The translations under genes were made by a program, and so were the position numbers. Under the pieces are notes generated by a model that saw nothing but the letters and a program-made list of their open reading frames with translations, had not been told where the DNA came from and did no database searches. This document shows, in pieces, positions 27,962 through 35,485 of a stretch of DNA of 64,000 bases; the stretch's first letter is position 1, and each line of letters opens with the position of its first letter. Source of the DNA: DATATB01 sp036268995. Lineage in GTDB: Bacteria; Planctomycetota; Planctomycetia; Pirellulales; PNKZ01. The stretch covers positions 1 to 64,000 of the forward strand of contig DATATB010000143.1 of NCBI GenBank assembly GCA_036268995.1, read 5' to 3'.

Positions 27962-29005
27962 ATGTTGCTGGGCATCGAAATCGGCGGGACCAAGCTGCAA
28001 CTCGGCGTCGGGCCTGGCGACGGCTCGCCTCTGGCGGCGCTGGAGCGCTACGATGTCGAGCCGGCACGCGGCGCCGGCGGCATCTTGAGCCAGATTCAAA
28101 GCTCGGCCGAACGTCTGATTCTGCGTCACGGCGTGCGGGCCATCGGCGTCGGCTTCGGCGGACCCGTCGATCCCACCAGCGGCCGCGTGCTCAAGAGCCA
28201 TCAGATCGAAGGCTGGCAGGATTTTCCGCTGGTCGAGTGGATGCGCACCGCCTTCGGTTTGCCGGTTGCTTTGGGCAACGATGCCGACCTGGCCGGCCTG
28301 GCCGAAGCCCGCTTCGGGGCCGGCAAAGGCGCGAACCCGGTGTTCTACATTACCGTCGGCACCGGCATTGGCGGTGGGCTGATCGTCAATGGCCAGGTCT
28401 ACTGCGGCAGCGGCTTGGGTGCGGCCGAACTCGGCCATCTCCGGCCGGGCTTAAATGCCGATCGGCCCGAACAGACGATCGAAGCGGTCGCCAGCGGCTG
28501 GGGCATCGCCGCCGCCGCGCAGGCCCAACTGCAAGGCCCGGTATCGCACCGGCTGACGCCGTTTATGGGCGTTGGCCGCCAGCCGGAGACACTGCGTCAG
28601 CATTTGATTGCCGAAGAAGAAGCCAGCGAGGAGTACACGGCCGATCTGCTCGAGCGTTGCGACGGCGAGTTGGACCGCGTGACCGCCAAGCTCGTCGTGC
28701 AGGCGGCTGCCGACGGCAATGCCATTGCGCTGGACGTGCTGCATCATGCCTGGCAGGTGCTGGGCTGGGGCATCGGCCAGATGATTACGCTGCTGGCTCC
28801 GGCGGCCGTGGTCATCGGCGGCGGCGTGTCGCTGGCCGGCGAGGAGCTGTTCTTCAATCCCCTGCGCACGGCCGTCGAGCGGTTCGTGTTTCCGCCGTTT
28901 ATCGGCACTTACAAGATCGTGCCGGCCGCCTTGGGCGAAGAGATGGTCGTACACGGCGCGCTGGCCCTGGCCGCCCGGGAGGGTGAGGCTCCTGCCGAGC
29001 GGTGA
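27962..29005 (+). CDS. ROK-family sugar kinase lacking the zinc motif
   Basis: This 347-residue kinase begins MLLGIEIGGTKLQLGVG, the ROK/ASKHA phosphate-1 motif. GNDADLAGLAEARFGAGKG contains the catalytic aspartate, TVGTGIGGGLIVNGQVYCG the second phosphate motif, and AELGHLRPG the start of the substrate/zinc region. The CxCGxxGCxE zinc-binding sequence that normally follows is missing, and no cysteines are present there. It probably phosphorylates glucose or a related hexose. The final residues (AREGEAPAER) and the stop are encoded by dispersed repeat R3, so the C-terminus has been extended or replaced by a repeat insertion. Confidence 0.87.
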   Translation: MLLGIEIGGTKLQLGVGPGDGSPLAALERYDVEPARGAGGILSQIQSSAERLILRHGVRAIGVGFGGPVDPTSGRVLKSHQIEGWQDFPLVEWMRTAFGLPVALGNDADLAGLAEARFGAGKGANPVFYITVGTGIGGGLIVNGQVYCGSGLGAAELGHLRPGLNADRPEQTIEAVASGWGIAAAAQAQLQGPVSHRLTPFMGVGRQPETLRQHLIAEEEASEEYTADLLERCDGELDRVTAKLVVQAAADGNAIALDVLHHAWQVLGWGIGQMITLLAPAAVVIGGGVSLAGEELFFNPLRTAVERFVFPPFIGTYKIVPAALGEEMVVHGALALAAREGEAPAER

Positions 29006-29098
29006 TGCGAACGCACGGCCGCCCGGGAGGGCGAGGCTCCTGCCGAGCCGTGATGCGACCGCCGACTCCAAAAGGCTCGGCGGGAGCCTCGCCCTCCC
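28974..29098. repeat. Repeat R3 cluster (GGGAGGGCGAGGCTCCTGCC), two direct and one inverted copy
   Basis: Copies: 28977-29001 (with GGGTGAGG), 29025-29049 (GGGAGGGCGAGGCTCCTGCC then GAGCC) and an inverted copy at 29074-29098. A second cluster lies at 34927-35022. The first copy runs through the end of the ROK gene. Confidence 0.85.
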
Positions 29099-29175
29099 CG
29101 TTTCAACGCCCTCCCCGTTTCAACGTTCGGCTCGGCGATGCGGCACGGCCGCGCCTGGCAGCTTACAATGCCCCC

Positions 29176-31317
29176 ATGACTCTTGAAGAGCAACTCGAGG
29201 CCAGCCGGCAACAGTTGGCGACGCCGCTGGAGCAAGTCGGCGGAATCGGTCCGCAACGGGCCGAACTGTTCCACCGCCTGGGGCTGTTCACGGCCCGGGA
29301 CCTGCTCTTTCATTTTCCCCGCGACTACCAGGATCTGACGCGGCTGGACTCGGTCGACCAGTTAGAGGACAAGCAACTCGTGCGGCTGCGCGGCACGGTG
29401 CTCGAATCCGAAAGCCGCACCACATCCAATGGCCGCGACATGCTCGGTGTGCTGGTGGGCTGCGGACAAGGCCGCGTCCGGGCCTTGTGGTTCGGGCAGC
29501 CGTGGATGGCAGGGCGCTTCAAGCCGGGTCAGGATGTGTTGCTCTCTGGCCAGGTGCGGATGCGCGGCTGCGTCTGGCAATTGTCGCATCCGCACGTCGA
29601 GTGGATCGAGGCCGACGCGGACAACCAGTCGGACCGATGGGGCGATCAACTGCTGCCCGTCTATCCATCGACCGAAGGTTTGAACCAGCATGCCCTGCGG
29701 CGGGCGATGAAGGCCGTTTTGCAGGCTTATCTCGACGTGCTGCCCGAGGTTTTTCCTGAGTCGTTTCTTGCCGAGCACAATTTGTGGCCGCTGCGGCAAG
29801 CGCTCGAGCAACTCCATTTTCCGGCCGATCAGGATGCCCTGGCCCAAGCCCGCCGACGTTTCGTGTATCAAGAATTGTTAGTGTTGCAACTGGCCTTGGC
29901 TCTACGGCGTCGCCGCGAGCAGGATCGGGCGCACGCCGTGGCGCTGGAGGCGACAGCCAAGATCGATGCCCGGATCCGCCGGCTGTTTCCCTTCGAGTTC
30001 ACTGCCGATCAGCAGCGGGCGATCGCCGAGGTGGCCGCAGACATGGGTCGGCCGCAGCCGATGAACCGCCTGCTGCAAGGCGACGTGGGCAGCGGCAAAA
30101 CGGTGGTTGCGCTGTACGCGTTGCTGCTGGCCGTGGCCCATCGCCGCCAGGCAGTGCTGATGGCGCCGACGGAAATTCTGGCCCGGCAGCACGCCGCCAC
30201 CTTGGGCATGGTGCTTTCCGAAAGCCACGTCCGCTGGGCCTGCCTCACCAGCGGCGTGCCCGCCGCCGAGCGCCGCACGCTGCTGGCGCAACTGGCCGCC
30301 GGCGAGCTGGACGTGATCATCGGCACGCAGGCGGTTTTGCAAGAAGACGTACAATTCTTTGGGCTGGCGCTCGTGGTAATCGACGAGCAACACAAGTTCG
30401 GCGTCCGTCAGCGGGCCGCACTTAAGCAGGCCGGCATCGCGCCGCATTACTTGGTGATGACCGCCACGCCGATTCCCCGCACGATGACGATGACGCTCTA
30501 CGGCGATCTCGACATCTCGACGATCCGCCAAAGTCCGCCCGGCCGGCAGCCGGTACACACCTATCTGGCCGACGATTCGCAGCGCGAGCGCTGGTGGCAG
30601 TTCTTGGCCCGCAAGCTGCGCGAAGGGCGGCAAGCCTATGTCGTCGCCCCATTGGTCGATGCCCCGGACGACAAGCCGGATGCTTCGGACGACGCGGCCG
30701 ACGAAGGCCAGCTCGCCAGCATTGAAGCGTGCTACGAGTCGCTGGCCAATGGGCCGCTAGCCGACTTTCGGCTGGGGCTGATCCACGGCCGGCTCAGTTC
30801 CGCCGAGAAGGAGCGGATCATGGCCGATTTTCGCGACGGCCGGCTGCAAGTGCTGGTGGCCACGAGCGTGATCGAAGTCGGCATCGACGTGCCGGGCGCC
30901 ACCCTGATGACCATCGAAGGCGCCCAGCGTTTCGGTCTGTCGCAATTGCATCAGCTCCGCGGCCGCGTGAGCCGCGGCAATCAGCCCGGCTACTGTTGCC
31001 TGTTTGCCGACGTGGCCGGCGAACAGGCTGACCAACGGCTGAAATCCTTTGTCGGCACGACCGACGGTTTCGAGCTGGCCGAAATCGATTTCCGCCTGCG
31101 CGGTCCCGGCGACTTGCTCGGCACCCGGCAGCACGGCCTGCCGCCGATGCGCATCGCCGACCTGGTGCGCGACGTCGACGTGCTGACCGAAACCCGCACC
31201 GCTGCCCGGCAAATGATCGACGAAGACCCGGAACTCGCGCAGCCCGAGTACGCCGCCCTGCGTCGCATGGTCCTCCATCGCTACAGCAGCGTGCTCGACC
31301 TCGGCGACGTGGGGTGA
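29176..31317 (+). CDS. recG: ATP-dependent DNA helicase RecG
   Basis: This 713-residue protein has the normal RecG length. The N-terminal wedge has GGIGPQRAELFHRLGLFTARDL and an OB-fold. The helicase core shows Walker A LLQGDVGSGKTVVALYALLL (about residue 300), Walker B VVIDEQHKFGVRQR, TATPIPRTM, and motif VI-like QLHQLRGRVSRGNQPGYCCL. It remodels stalled replication forks and branched DNA. ATG 29176 is chosen because translation upstream runs through repeat R3 sequence. The DEQH form of the DExH box is a little unusual but common in RecG. Confidence 0.96.
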   Translation: MTLEEQLEASRQQLATPLEQVGGIGPQRAELFHRLGLFTARDLLFHFPRDYQDLTRLDSVDQLEDKQLVRLRGTVLESESRTTSNGRDMLGVLVGCGQGRVRALWFGQPWMAGRFKPGQDVLLSGQVRMRGCVWQLSHPHVEWIEADADNQSDRWGDQLLPVYPSTEGLNQHALRRAMKAVLQAYLDVLPEVFPESFLAEHNLWPLRQALEQLHFPADQDALAQARRRFVYQELLVLQLALALRRRREQDRAHAVALEATAKIDARIRRLFPFEFTADQQRAIAEVAADMGRPQPMNRLLQGDVGSGKTVVALYALLLAVAHRRQAVLMAPTEILARQHAATLGMVLSESHVRWACLTSGVPAAERRTLLAQLAAGELDVIIGTQAVLQEDVQFFGLALVVIDEQHKFGVRQRAALKQAGIAPHYLVMTATPIPRTMTMTLYGDLDISTIRQSPPGRQPVHTYLADDSQRERWWQFLARKLREGRQAYVVAPLVDAPDDKPDASDDAADEGQLASIEACYESLANGPLADFRLGLIHGRLSSAEKERIMADFRDGRLQVLVATSVIEVGIDVPGATLMTIEGAQRFGLSQLHQLRGRVSRGNQPGYCCLFADVAGEQADQRLKSFVGTTDGFELAEIDFRLRGPGDLLGTRQHGLPPMRIADLVRDVDVLTETRTAARQMIDEDPELAQPEYAALRRMVLHRYSSVLDLGDVG

Positions 31318-31321
31318 GCGG

Positions 31322-31398
31322 CATAAAGCCGCGACCGCTGGTCGCGGGACTTTACACGTTGCGACACGCTCCCCGCGACCAGCGGTCGCGGCTTTATG
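31322..31398. repeat. Repeat R2: 26-bp perfect inverted repeat (CATAAAGCCGCGACCGCTGG)
   Basis: Left arm 31322-31347 and right arm 31373-31398 are perfect reverse complements over 26 bp with a 25-bp loop, between convergent recG and mqnE. A close copy lies at 50413-50491. It may act as a bidirectional terminator. Confidence 0.9.
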
Positions 31399-31404
31399 AA
31401 AAAT

Positions 31405-32544
31405 TCACGCCGTCGCGGCGGTGATCGCTTCGCCGGTTTGCCAATTGGCGCCGTCGCGGTGCACGCGGTGATAGAGCGTGTCGCGCTCGATGGGCTCGCG
31501 GCCGGCTTCCACGATCAGCCGGCGAATGTCGTCGACCGAAAGAATCTCGGGCGTTTCGGCCCCGGCATCGTGATAGATGTGTTCGTGCCGCACCGTGCCG
31601 TCCAAATCGTCGGAGCCGTAGGCCAGCGCGGTTTGAGCCGTGCCGATGCCGAGCATGATCCAGTAGGCCTTGATGTGCGGCACGTTGTCGAGCATCAGCC
31701 GGCTGACGGCCATCGTGCGCAGGTCCATCAGGCTCGACGGCTTTTTGATGTGGCTCAAGCCCGTGTTGTCGGGATGAAAGGCCAGCGGGATGAACGTCTG
31801 AAAGCCGTGCGTTTCGTCCTGCAACTCGCGCAGCCGCACGAGATGGTCGATGCGATGGAACGCGTTTTCGATGTGGCCATAGAGCATCGTGCAATTGGTC
31901 TTCAGCCCCAGTTCGTGGGCCGTGCGATGGATCTCGAACCAGTTGCGGGCGTCGGCCTTGTGCTCGCAGATGCGGTCGCGCACTTCGGGATGAAAAATCT
32001 CGGCCCCGCCGCCCGGCAGGCTGCCCAGCCCGACGTCGATCAATTCTTCCAGGATGCGGCGGACCGGCAGCTTGGTCAGATGCTGGAACCAGTTGATCTC
32101 GACCGCCGTCCAGCCCTTCAAGTGCAGCCGCGGATAGGCGTCGTGCAGAATGCGGACGATGTTCTTGTACCAATCGAACTTCATCTGGTGGTGCAGGCCG
32201 CCAACAATGTGCATCTCGGTGCAGCCGTTGTCCACCGCCTCGCGTCCCCGGGCCAGAATCTGCTCGTCGCTCATCGCGTAACCCTTCGGGTCGCGCAAAT
32301 CGGAGCGAAACGCGCAGAACGTGCAGCGATAGACGCACACGTTCGTGGGATTCAAGTGCGTGTTGATGTTGTAGTAGGCGTAGTTGCCGTTGATGCGCTC
32401 GCGCACCAGGTTGGCCAATTCGCCGACTTCGTTCAACGGCACTTCGGGCCGATAGAGAAACACGCCGTCGTCAAAGCTCAGACGCTGGCCGGCTTCGACT
32501 TTGGCACGGATGGAATCGAGCGTGGGCTGAGTAGCTTGAATCAT
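31405..32544 (-). CDS. mqnE: Aminofutalosine synthase (radical SAM)
   Basis: This 379-residue enzyme makes 6-amino-6-deoxyfutalosine from 3-(1-carboxyvinyloxy)benzoate and S-adenosylmethionine in the futalosine menaquinone pathway. The radical SAM site is CVYRCTFCAF. Typical MqnE segments are HLNPTNVCVYRC, GGAEIFHPEVRDRIC, TMLYGHIENAFHRIDH, LRELQDETHGFQTFIPLAFH and DDLDGTVRHEHIYH. MqnC has a different central region, so MqnE is favoured. It is 24 bp downstream of the prenyltransferase gene on the same strand, the last of a four-gene menaquinone cluster. Confidence 0.94.
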   Translation of the reverse strand: MIQATQPTLDSIRAKVEAGQRLSFDDGVFLYRPEVPLNEVGELANLVRERINGNYAYYNINTHLNPTNVCVYRCTFCAFRSDLRDPKGYAMSDEQILARGREAVDNGCTEMHIVGGLHHQMKFDWYKNIVRILHDAYPRLHLKGWTAVEINWFQHLTKLPVRRILEELIDVGLGSLPGGGAEIFHPEVRDRICEHKADARNWFEIHRTAHELGLKTNCTMLYGHIENAFHRIDHLVRLRELQDETHGFQTFIPLAFHPDNTGLSHIKKPSSLMDLRTMAVSRLMLDNVPHIKAYWIMLGIGTAQTALAYGSDDLDGTVRHEHIYHDAGAETPEILSVDDIRRLIVEAGREPIERDTLYHRVHRDGANWQTGEAITAATA

Positions 32545-32567
32545 GGGTCAAATCGTAACAGTTTTAC

Positions 32568-33449
32568 TCAGATTAATAAATCCAGCGCGGTCACGGCCAG
32601 CAGGCCGATGCTCACCACTGCGTTGACATGAAAAAAGGCCAAGTTGACCCGCGTCAGATCGTCGGGCCGCACCAGCCAATGTTCGTAGGCCAAGAGCACG
32701 CCGACAGCCACGATGCCCGTCAGGTAGATCACCCCCAGCCGCGGCAGCACCAGCGGCAAGGCCAACAGCACCAGCACCATGCCCAGGTGACAGGCCGCCG
32801 CCAGATGCAGCGAGCGGGCGATGCCCAGCCGGGCCGGAATGCTGCGCAGTCCCTCGCGCGCGTCGACTTCGTAGTCCTGGCAGGCATAAATAATGTCGAA
32901 CCCGGCGACCCACAGCAGCACGGCCACACCCAGCACCACCGGCGGCCACGCGAGTTCTCCGCGCACGGCAATCCAGGCGGCCAGCGGCGCCAACGCGAGC
33001 GCCGTGCCCAGCCAGAAATGGGCCAGCGACGTGAACCGCTTAGTAAGGCTGTAGCCGCACAAGAAGGCCAGCACCGGCAGCGAAAGCATCAGCGGCCAGC
33101 GGTTGGGCCAGAACAACAGCGTGCTGGCCACAAAGCCGCCGGCACAGAGCACGGCAAAGCACGTCACCGCGCGCACGCTCAGCAGCCCGGCGGGCAAATG
33201 CCGGCCGCGCGTGCGCGGGTTGAGCGCGTCGAGCCGCCGATCCGCCAGCCGATTGAAGGCCATCGCCGTGCTGCGAGCAAACACCATCGCCAGCACGATG
33301 CCCAGCAGATCGCGCCAGCGCCACACCGGCCGCGGCTCCAGGTTCCACGCCATCACGGCCGCCAACAGCGCAAAGGGGAGCGCAAACAGCGTGTGGCTGA
33401 AGCGGATCATCTCGAGCATCAGCCGCGTCTTTCGCACCAGTGCGATCAT
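32568..33449 (-). CDS. mqnP: UbiA-family polyprenyltransferase of menaquinone synthesis
   Basis: This 293-residue integral membrane enzyme attaches a polyprenyl chain to an aromatic acid. It has MIRFSHTLFALPFALLAAVM, the first Asp-rich motif NRLADRRLDALNPRTRGRHL, and the second DIIYACQDYEVDAREGL, which bind Mg-diphosphate. The start ATG at 33449 overlaps the stop of the UbiX-type gene by 4 bp (ATGA). In the futalosine route the prenylated substrate is 1,4-dihydroxy-6-naphthoate. The assignment as MqnP rather than UbiA rests on the neighbouring mqnE and the lack of ubiquinone genes in view. Confidence 0.9.
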   Translation of the reverse strand: MIALVRKTRLMLEMIRFSHTLFALPFALLAAVMAWNLEPRPVWRWRDLLGIVLAMVFARSTAMAFNRLADRRLDALNPRTRGRHLPAGLLSVRAVTCFAVLCAGGFVASTLLFWPNRWPLMLSLPVLAFLCGYSLTKRFTSLAHFWLGTALALAPLAAWIAVRGELAWPPVVLGVAVLLWVAGFDIIYACQDYEVDAREGLRSIPARLGIARSLHLAAACHLGMVLVLLALPLVLPRLGVIYLTGIVAVGVLLAYEHWLVRPDDLTRVNLAFFHVNAVVSIGLLAVTALDLLI

Positions 33450-34171
33450 GGGCTTGCCGGCTCCCCCGACGCCTCGCCCCAGCGCGGCATCAGCTGATGT
33501 TCGACGGCCAATTGGTCGCAAATCCGGGCGACGACAAAATCCACGAGGTCGGCCACGTTTCGCACGCCGTGATAAAAACCCGGCGAGGCCGGCAGCACGA
33601 CGGCCCCGGCTTCGGTTGCCCGGCGCATGTTGTCGATGTGTACCAGCGACAGCGGCGCTTCGCGCGGCACCAGGATCAGCTTCCGACGTTCCTTGAGATG
33701 CACCTCGGCCGCCCGCTGGATCAAATTGCCGGAGGCGGCATGCGCCACGGCGCTCAGCGTTCCGCCCGAGCAAGGACAGATCACCATCCCCACCGAGCGG
33801 GCCGAGCCGCTGGCCATCGGCGCCATCAGATCCGAATGATGATAATAGTGCAATCGCTGCCAATCGGCTTGAACCTCAGAGGCAGCCCGTGCGTGCTTTC
33901 GATCATCTCGTCCACTCGCCAGGTGCGCGAATTGTTTCCACATGCCTTCGGCCGGCAGCAGTGCCTCAGCGCGAAACCGCTGCAAGTCGACGTGCAGGCC
34001 CATTTCCTGCTGCAATACAGCCGCGCCGGCCGTGCTGATCGAAAGCTGCACTTGGCAGCCGGCCGCCAGCAATACCTCGACCAGTCGCACGGCATACAGC
34101 GCACCGCTAGCGCCGGTCATGCCGACCACGACGCTGGGGCGATGCTGCGGCGATGATGAGAGATTGATCAC
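33446..34171 (-). CDS. ubiX: UbiX-type flavin prenyltransferase
   Basis: This 241-residue protein makes prenylated FMN, the cofactor of UbiD-type decarboxylases. Motifs: VVVGMTGASGALYAVRLVEV (flavin-binding N-terminus), ASGSARSVGMVICPCSGGTL and LILVPREAPLSLVHIDNMRR, and PASPGFYHGVRNVADLVDF near the end. It is somewhat longer than the usual ~190 residues because of an insert after LHVDLQRF. Its partner decarboxylase (MqnL/UbiD) is not in the window. It overlaps mqnP by 4 bp, so the two are translationally coupled. Confidence 0.92.
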   Translation of the reverse strand: MINLSSSPQHRPSVVVGMTGASGALYAVRLVEVLLAAGCQVQLSISTAGAAVLQQEMGLHVDLQRFRAEALLPAEGMWKQFAHLASGRDDRKHARAASEVQADWQRLHYYHHSDLMAPMASGSARSVGMVICPCSGGTLSAVAHAASGNLIQRAAEVHLKERRKLILVPREAPLSLVHIDNMRRATEAGAVVLPASPGFYHGVRNVADLVDFVVARICDQLAVEHQLMPRWGEASGEPASP

Positions 34172-34185
34172 GACGGCTCGAAGGG

Positions 34186-34914
34186 TTAGGCAGACTCGTG
34201 TGCGGGTTTAACGCCGACGTACAATGTGGCCACGCCCAAGGTCAGCGGCCGCACGCGGACTTCGACAAGCCCGGCCTCGCGCATCCGCTCGGCCAAAGCT
34301 TCGCCGCTGGGAAACTCGCCGACGCTGGCCGGCAAGTAATGATAGGCATCGTTGCGGTTGCGCGCCAGCATTTGTCCCACGCGTGGCAGCACCTGGCGAA
34401 AGTACCAGCCGTACATCGGCCCAAGCACCGGCCACGTCGGCTGCGAAAACTCGAGCACGGCCACGCGGCCGCCCGGCCGGCAGACGCGCACCATCTCGGA
34501 TAGTCCGCGATCGGTGTCCGTCACATTTCGCAGCCCAAAAGCCACGCACACGATCTGGAACCAGTCGTCGGGCAGCGGCAGTTGCTGGGCATCGGCCTCG
34601 ATGAACATCATCCGCCCGTCCGTGCCGCGCCGCCGGCCTTTTTGCACTCCTTGCTTCAGCATGGGATGGCAGAAGTCGGCGGCCACGATCGGCACCCGGC
34701 CGGCCGTGGCTTCGTAATACGCCAAGGCCAGGTCGCCGGTGCCGGTGCACAAGTCCAGAATCGGCCCATCGCCGCGCGGCGGCACGCTCTGCACGGTGCA
34801 GCGCCGCCACCAGCGATCCACGTTCAACGAGAGCAGATGATTGAGCAGGTCGTAACGTCCGGCGATCTCGCCGAACATCCGCCGCACTCGGTCTGCTGAT
34901 TTATCGACAGGCAT
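34186..34914 (-). CDS. menG: Demethylmenaquinone methyltransferase
   Basis: This 242-residue SAM-dependent methyltransferase carries the UbiE/MenG signature. MFGEIAGRYDLLNHLLSLNVDRWWRR is in the N-terminus, ILDLCTGTGDLALAYYE is the SAM motif I, and VAFGLRNVTDTDRGLSEMVR holds the NVTD segment. GGRVAVLEFSQPTWP follows. It methylates demethylmenaquinone in the last step of menaquinone synthesis. ATG 34914 is chosen; the frame upstream runs through repeat R3. It is first in the minus-strand cluster menG-ubiX-mqnP-mqnE, with a 14-bp gap to ubiX. Confidence 0.94.
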   Translation of the reverse strand: MPVDKSADRVRRMFGEIAGRYDLLNHLLSLNVDRWWRRCTVQSVPPRGDGPILDLCTGTGDLALAYYEATAGRVPIVAADFCHPMLKQGVQKGRRRGTDGRMMFIEADAQQLPLPDDWFQIVCVAFGLRNVTDTDRGLSEMVRVCRPGGRVAVLEFSQPTWPVLGPMYGWYFRQVLPRVGQMLARNRNDAYHYLPASVGEFPSGEALAERMREAGLVEVRVRPLTLGVATLYVGVKPAHESA

Positions 34915-34926
34915 CGTTTGAATTCC

Positions 34927-35022
34927 GGGAGGGCGAGGCTGCTGCCGGGAGGGCGAGGCTGCTGCCGAGCCGAGGATCACGCTCGGCATCACACCCCGGC
35001 TCGGCAGGAGCCTCGCCCTCCC
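34927..35022. repeat. Repeat R3 cluster, second site
   Basis: Two direct copies (34927-34946 and 34947-34975, GGGAGGGCGAGGCTGCTGCC) face an inverted copy at 34998-35022. This sits directly upstream of menG and could fold into a hairpin. Confidence 0.85.
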
Positions 35023-35324
35023 ATTCGAATCATCGTTCTCGGTTCACGACCGCTGCTGATTGAATCAGCACGCAAGCGGCCTGCTCTCTATCAACCGCAG
35101 CCAATCGCTCATCATAACCGGCAGGCCGGCAGCCTGGTGCGGTGCCGGCCCATAGGTTTGCCGGACGGGCCTGCGGCCAGACTTGAAACAATTAGGTGCA
35201 AAAACCCTATTTTCCGTAGTTTTTGTGCAAACGATAGGGGTTCTGCAGGCGCTAAGCTTTACTTAGCCAGGAATATTTCCCTGCGGTCGCGGTTTTGGGG
35301 GACCCGCGCGCACTATGTTTTCAA

Positions 35325-35373
35325 TGCGAGGCACGAAGGTCTTCGGCCTCGCACAGGACCGTTCGGTCCTTTT
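35325..35373 (+). promoter_or_regulatory. Tandem hairpins ahead of the FG-GAP-like gene
   Basis: TGCGAGGC (35325-35332) pairs with GCCTCGCA (35346-35353), with an inner GAAG/CTTC pair. It is followed at once by AGGACC-GTTC-GGTCCT (35355-35370) and TTT. Two strong stems, the second terminator-like, lie about 110 bp before the start codon. An AACCCTAT/ATAGGGGTT pair sits further upstream around 35204-35247. The rest of 35023-35415 shows no gene. Role as terminator or leader element is inferred. Confidence 0.45.
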
Positions 35374-35415
35374 GGTCCGGCTAGCTGTATTTGCCAAAGT
35401 CCTTGTCGTCGGCAT

Positions 35416-35445
35416 TTGCGGTTCGCACGGCTCGAGCTCTATAAT
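35416..35445 (+). promoter_or_regulatory. Candidate sigma-70 promoter
   Basis: TTGCGG (35416-35421) and a perfect TATAAT (35440-35445) are separated by 18 bp, 40 bp before the ATG at 35486, which has GGGAG 7 bases upstream. It lies downstream of the tandem hairpins, so transcripts from it would not include them. Confidence 0.55.
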
Positions 35446-35485
35446 CATTTCTTGCATCATTTGATTCACATCCGGGAGTTCCTGC

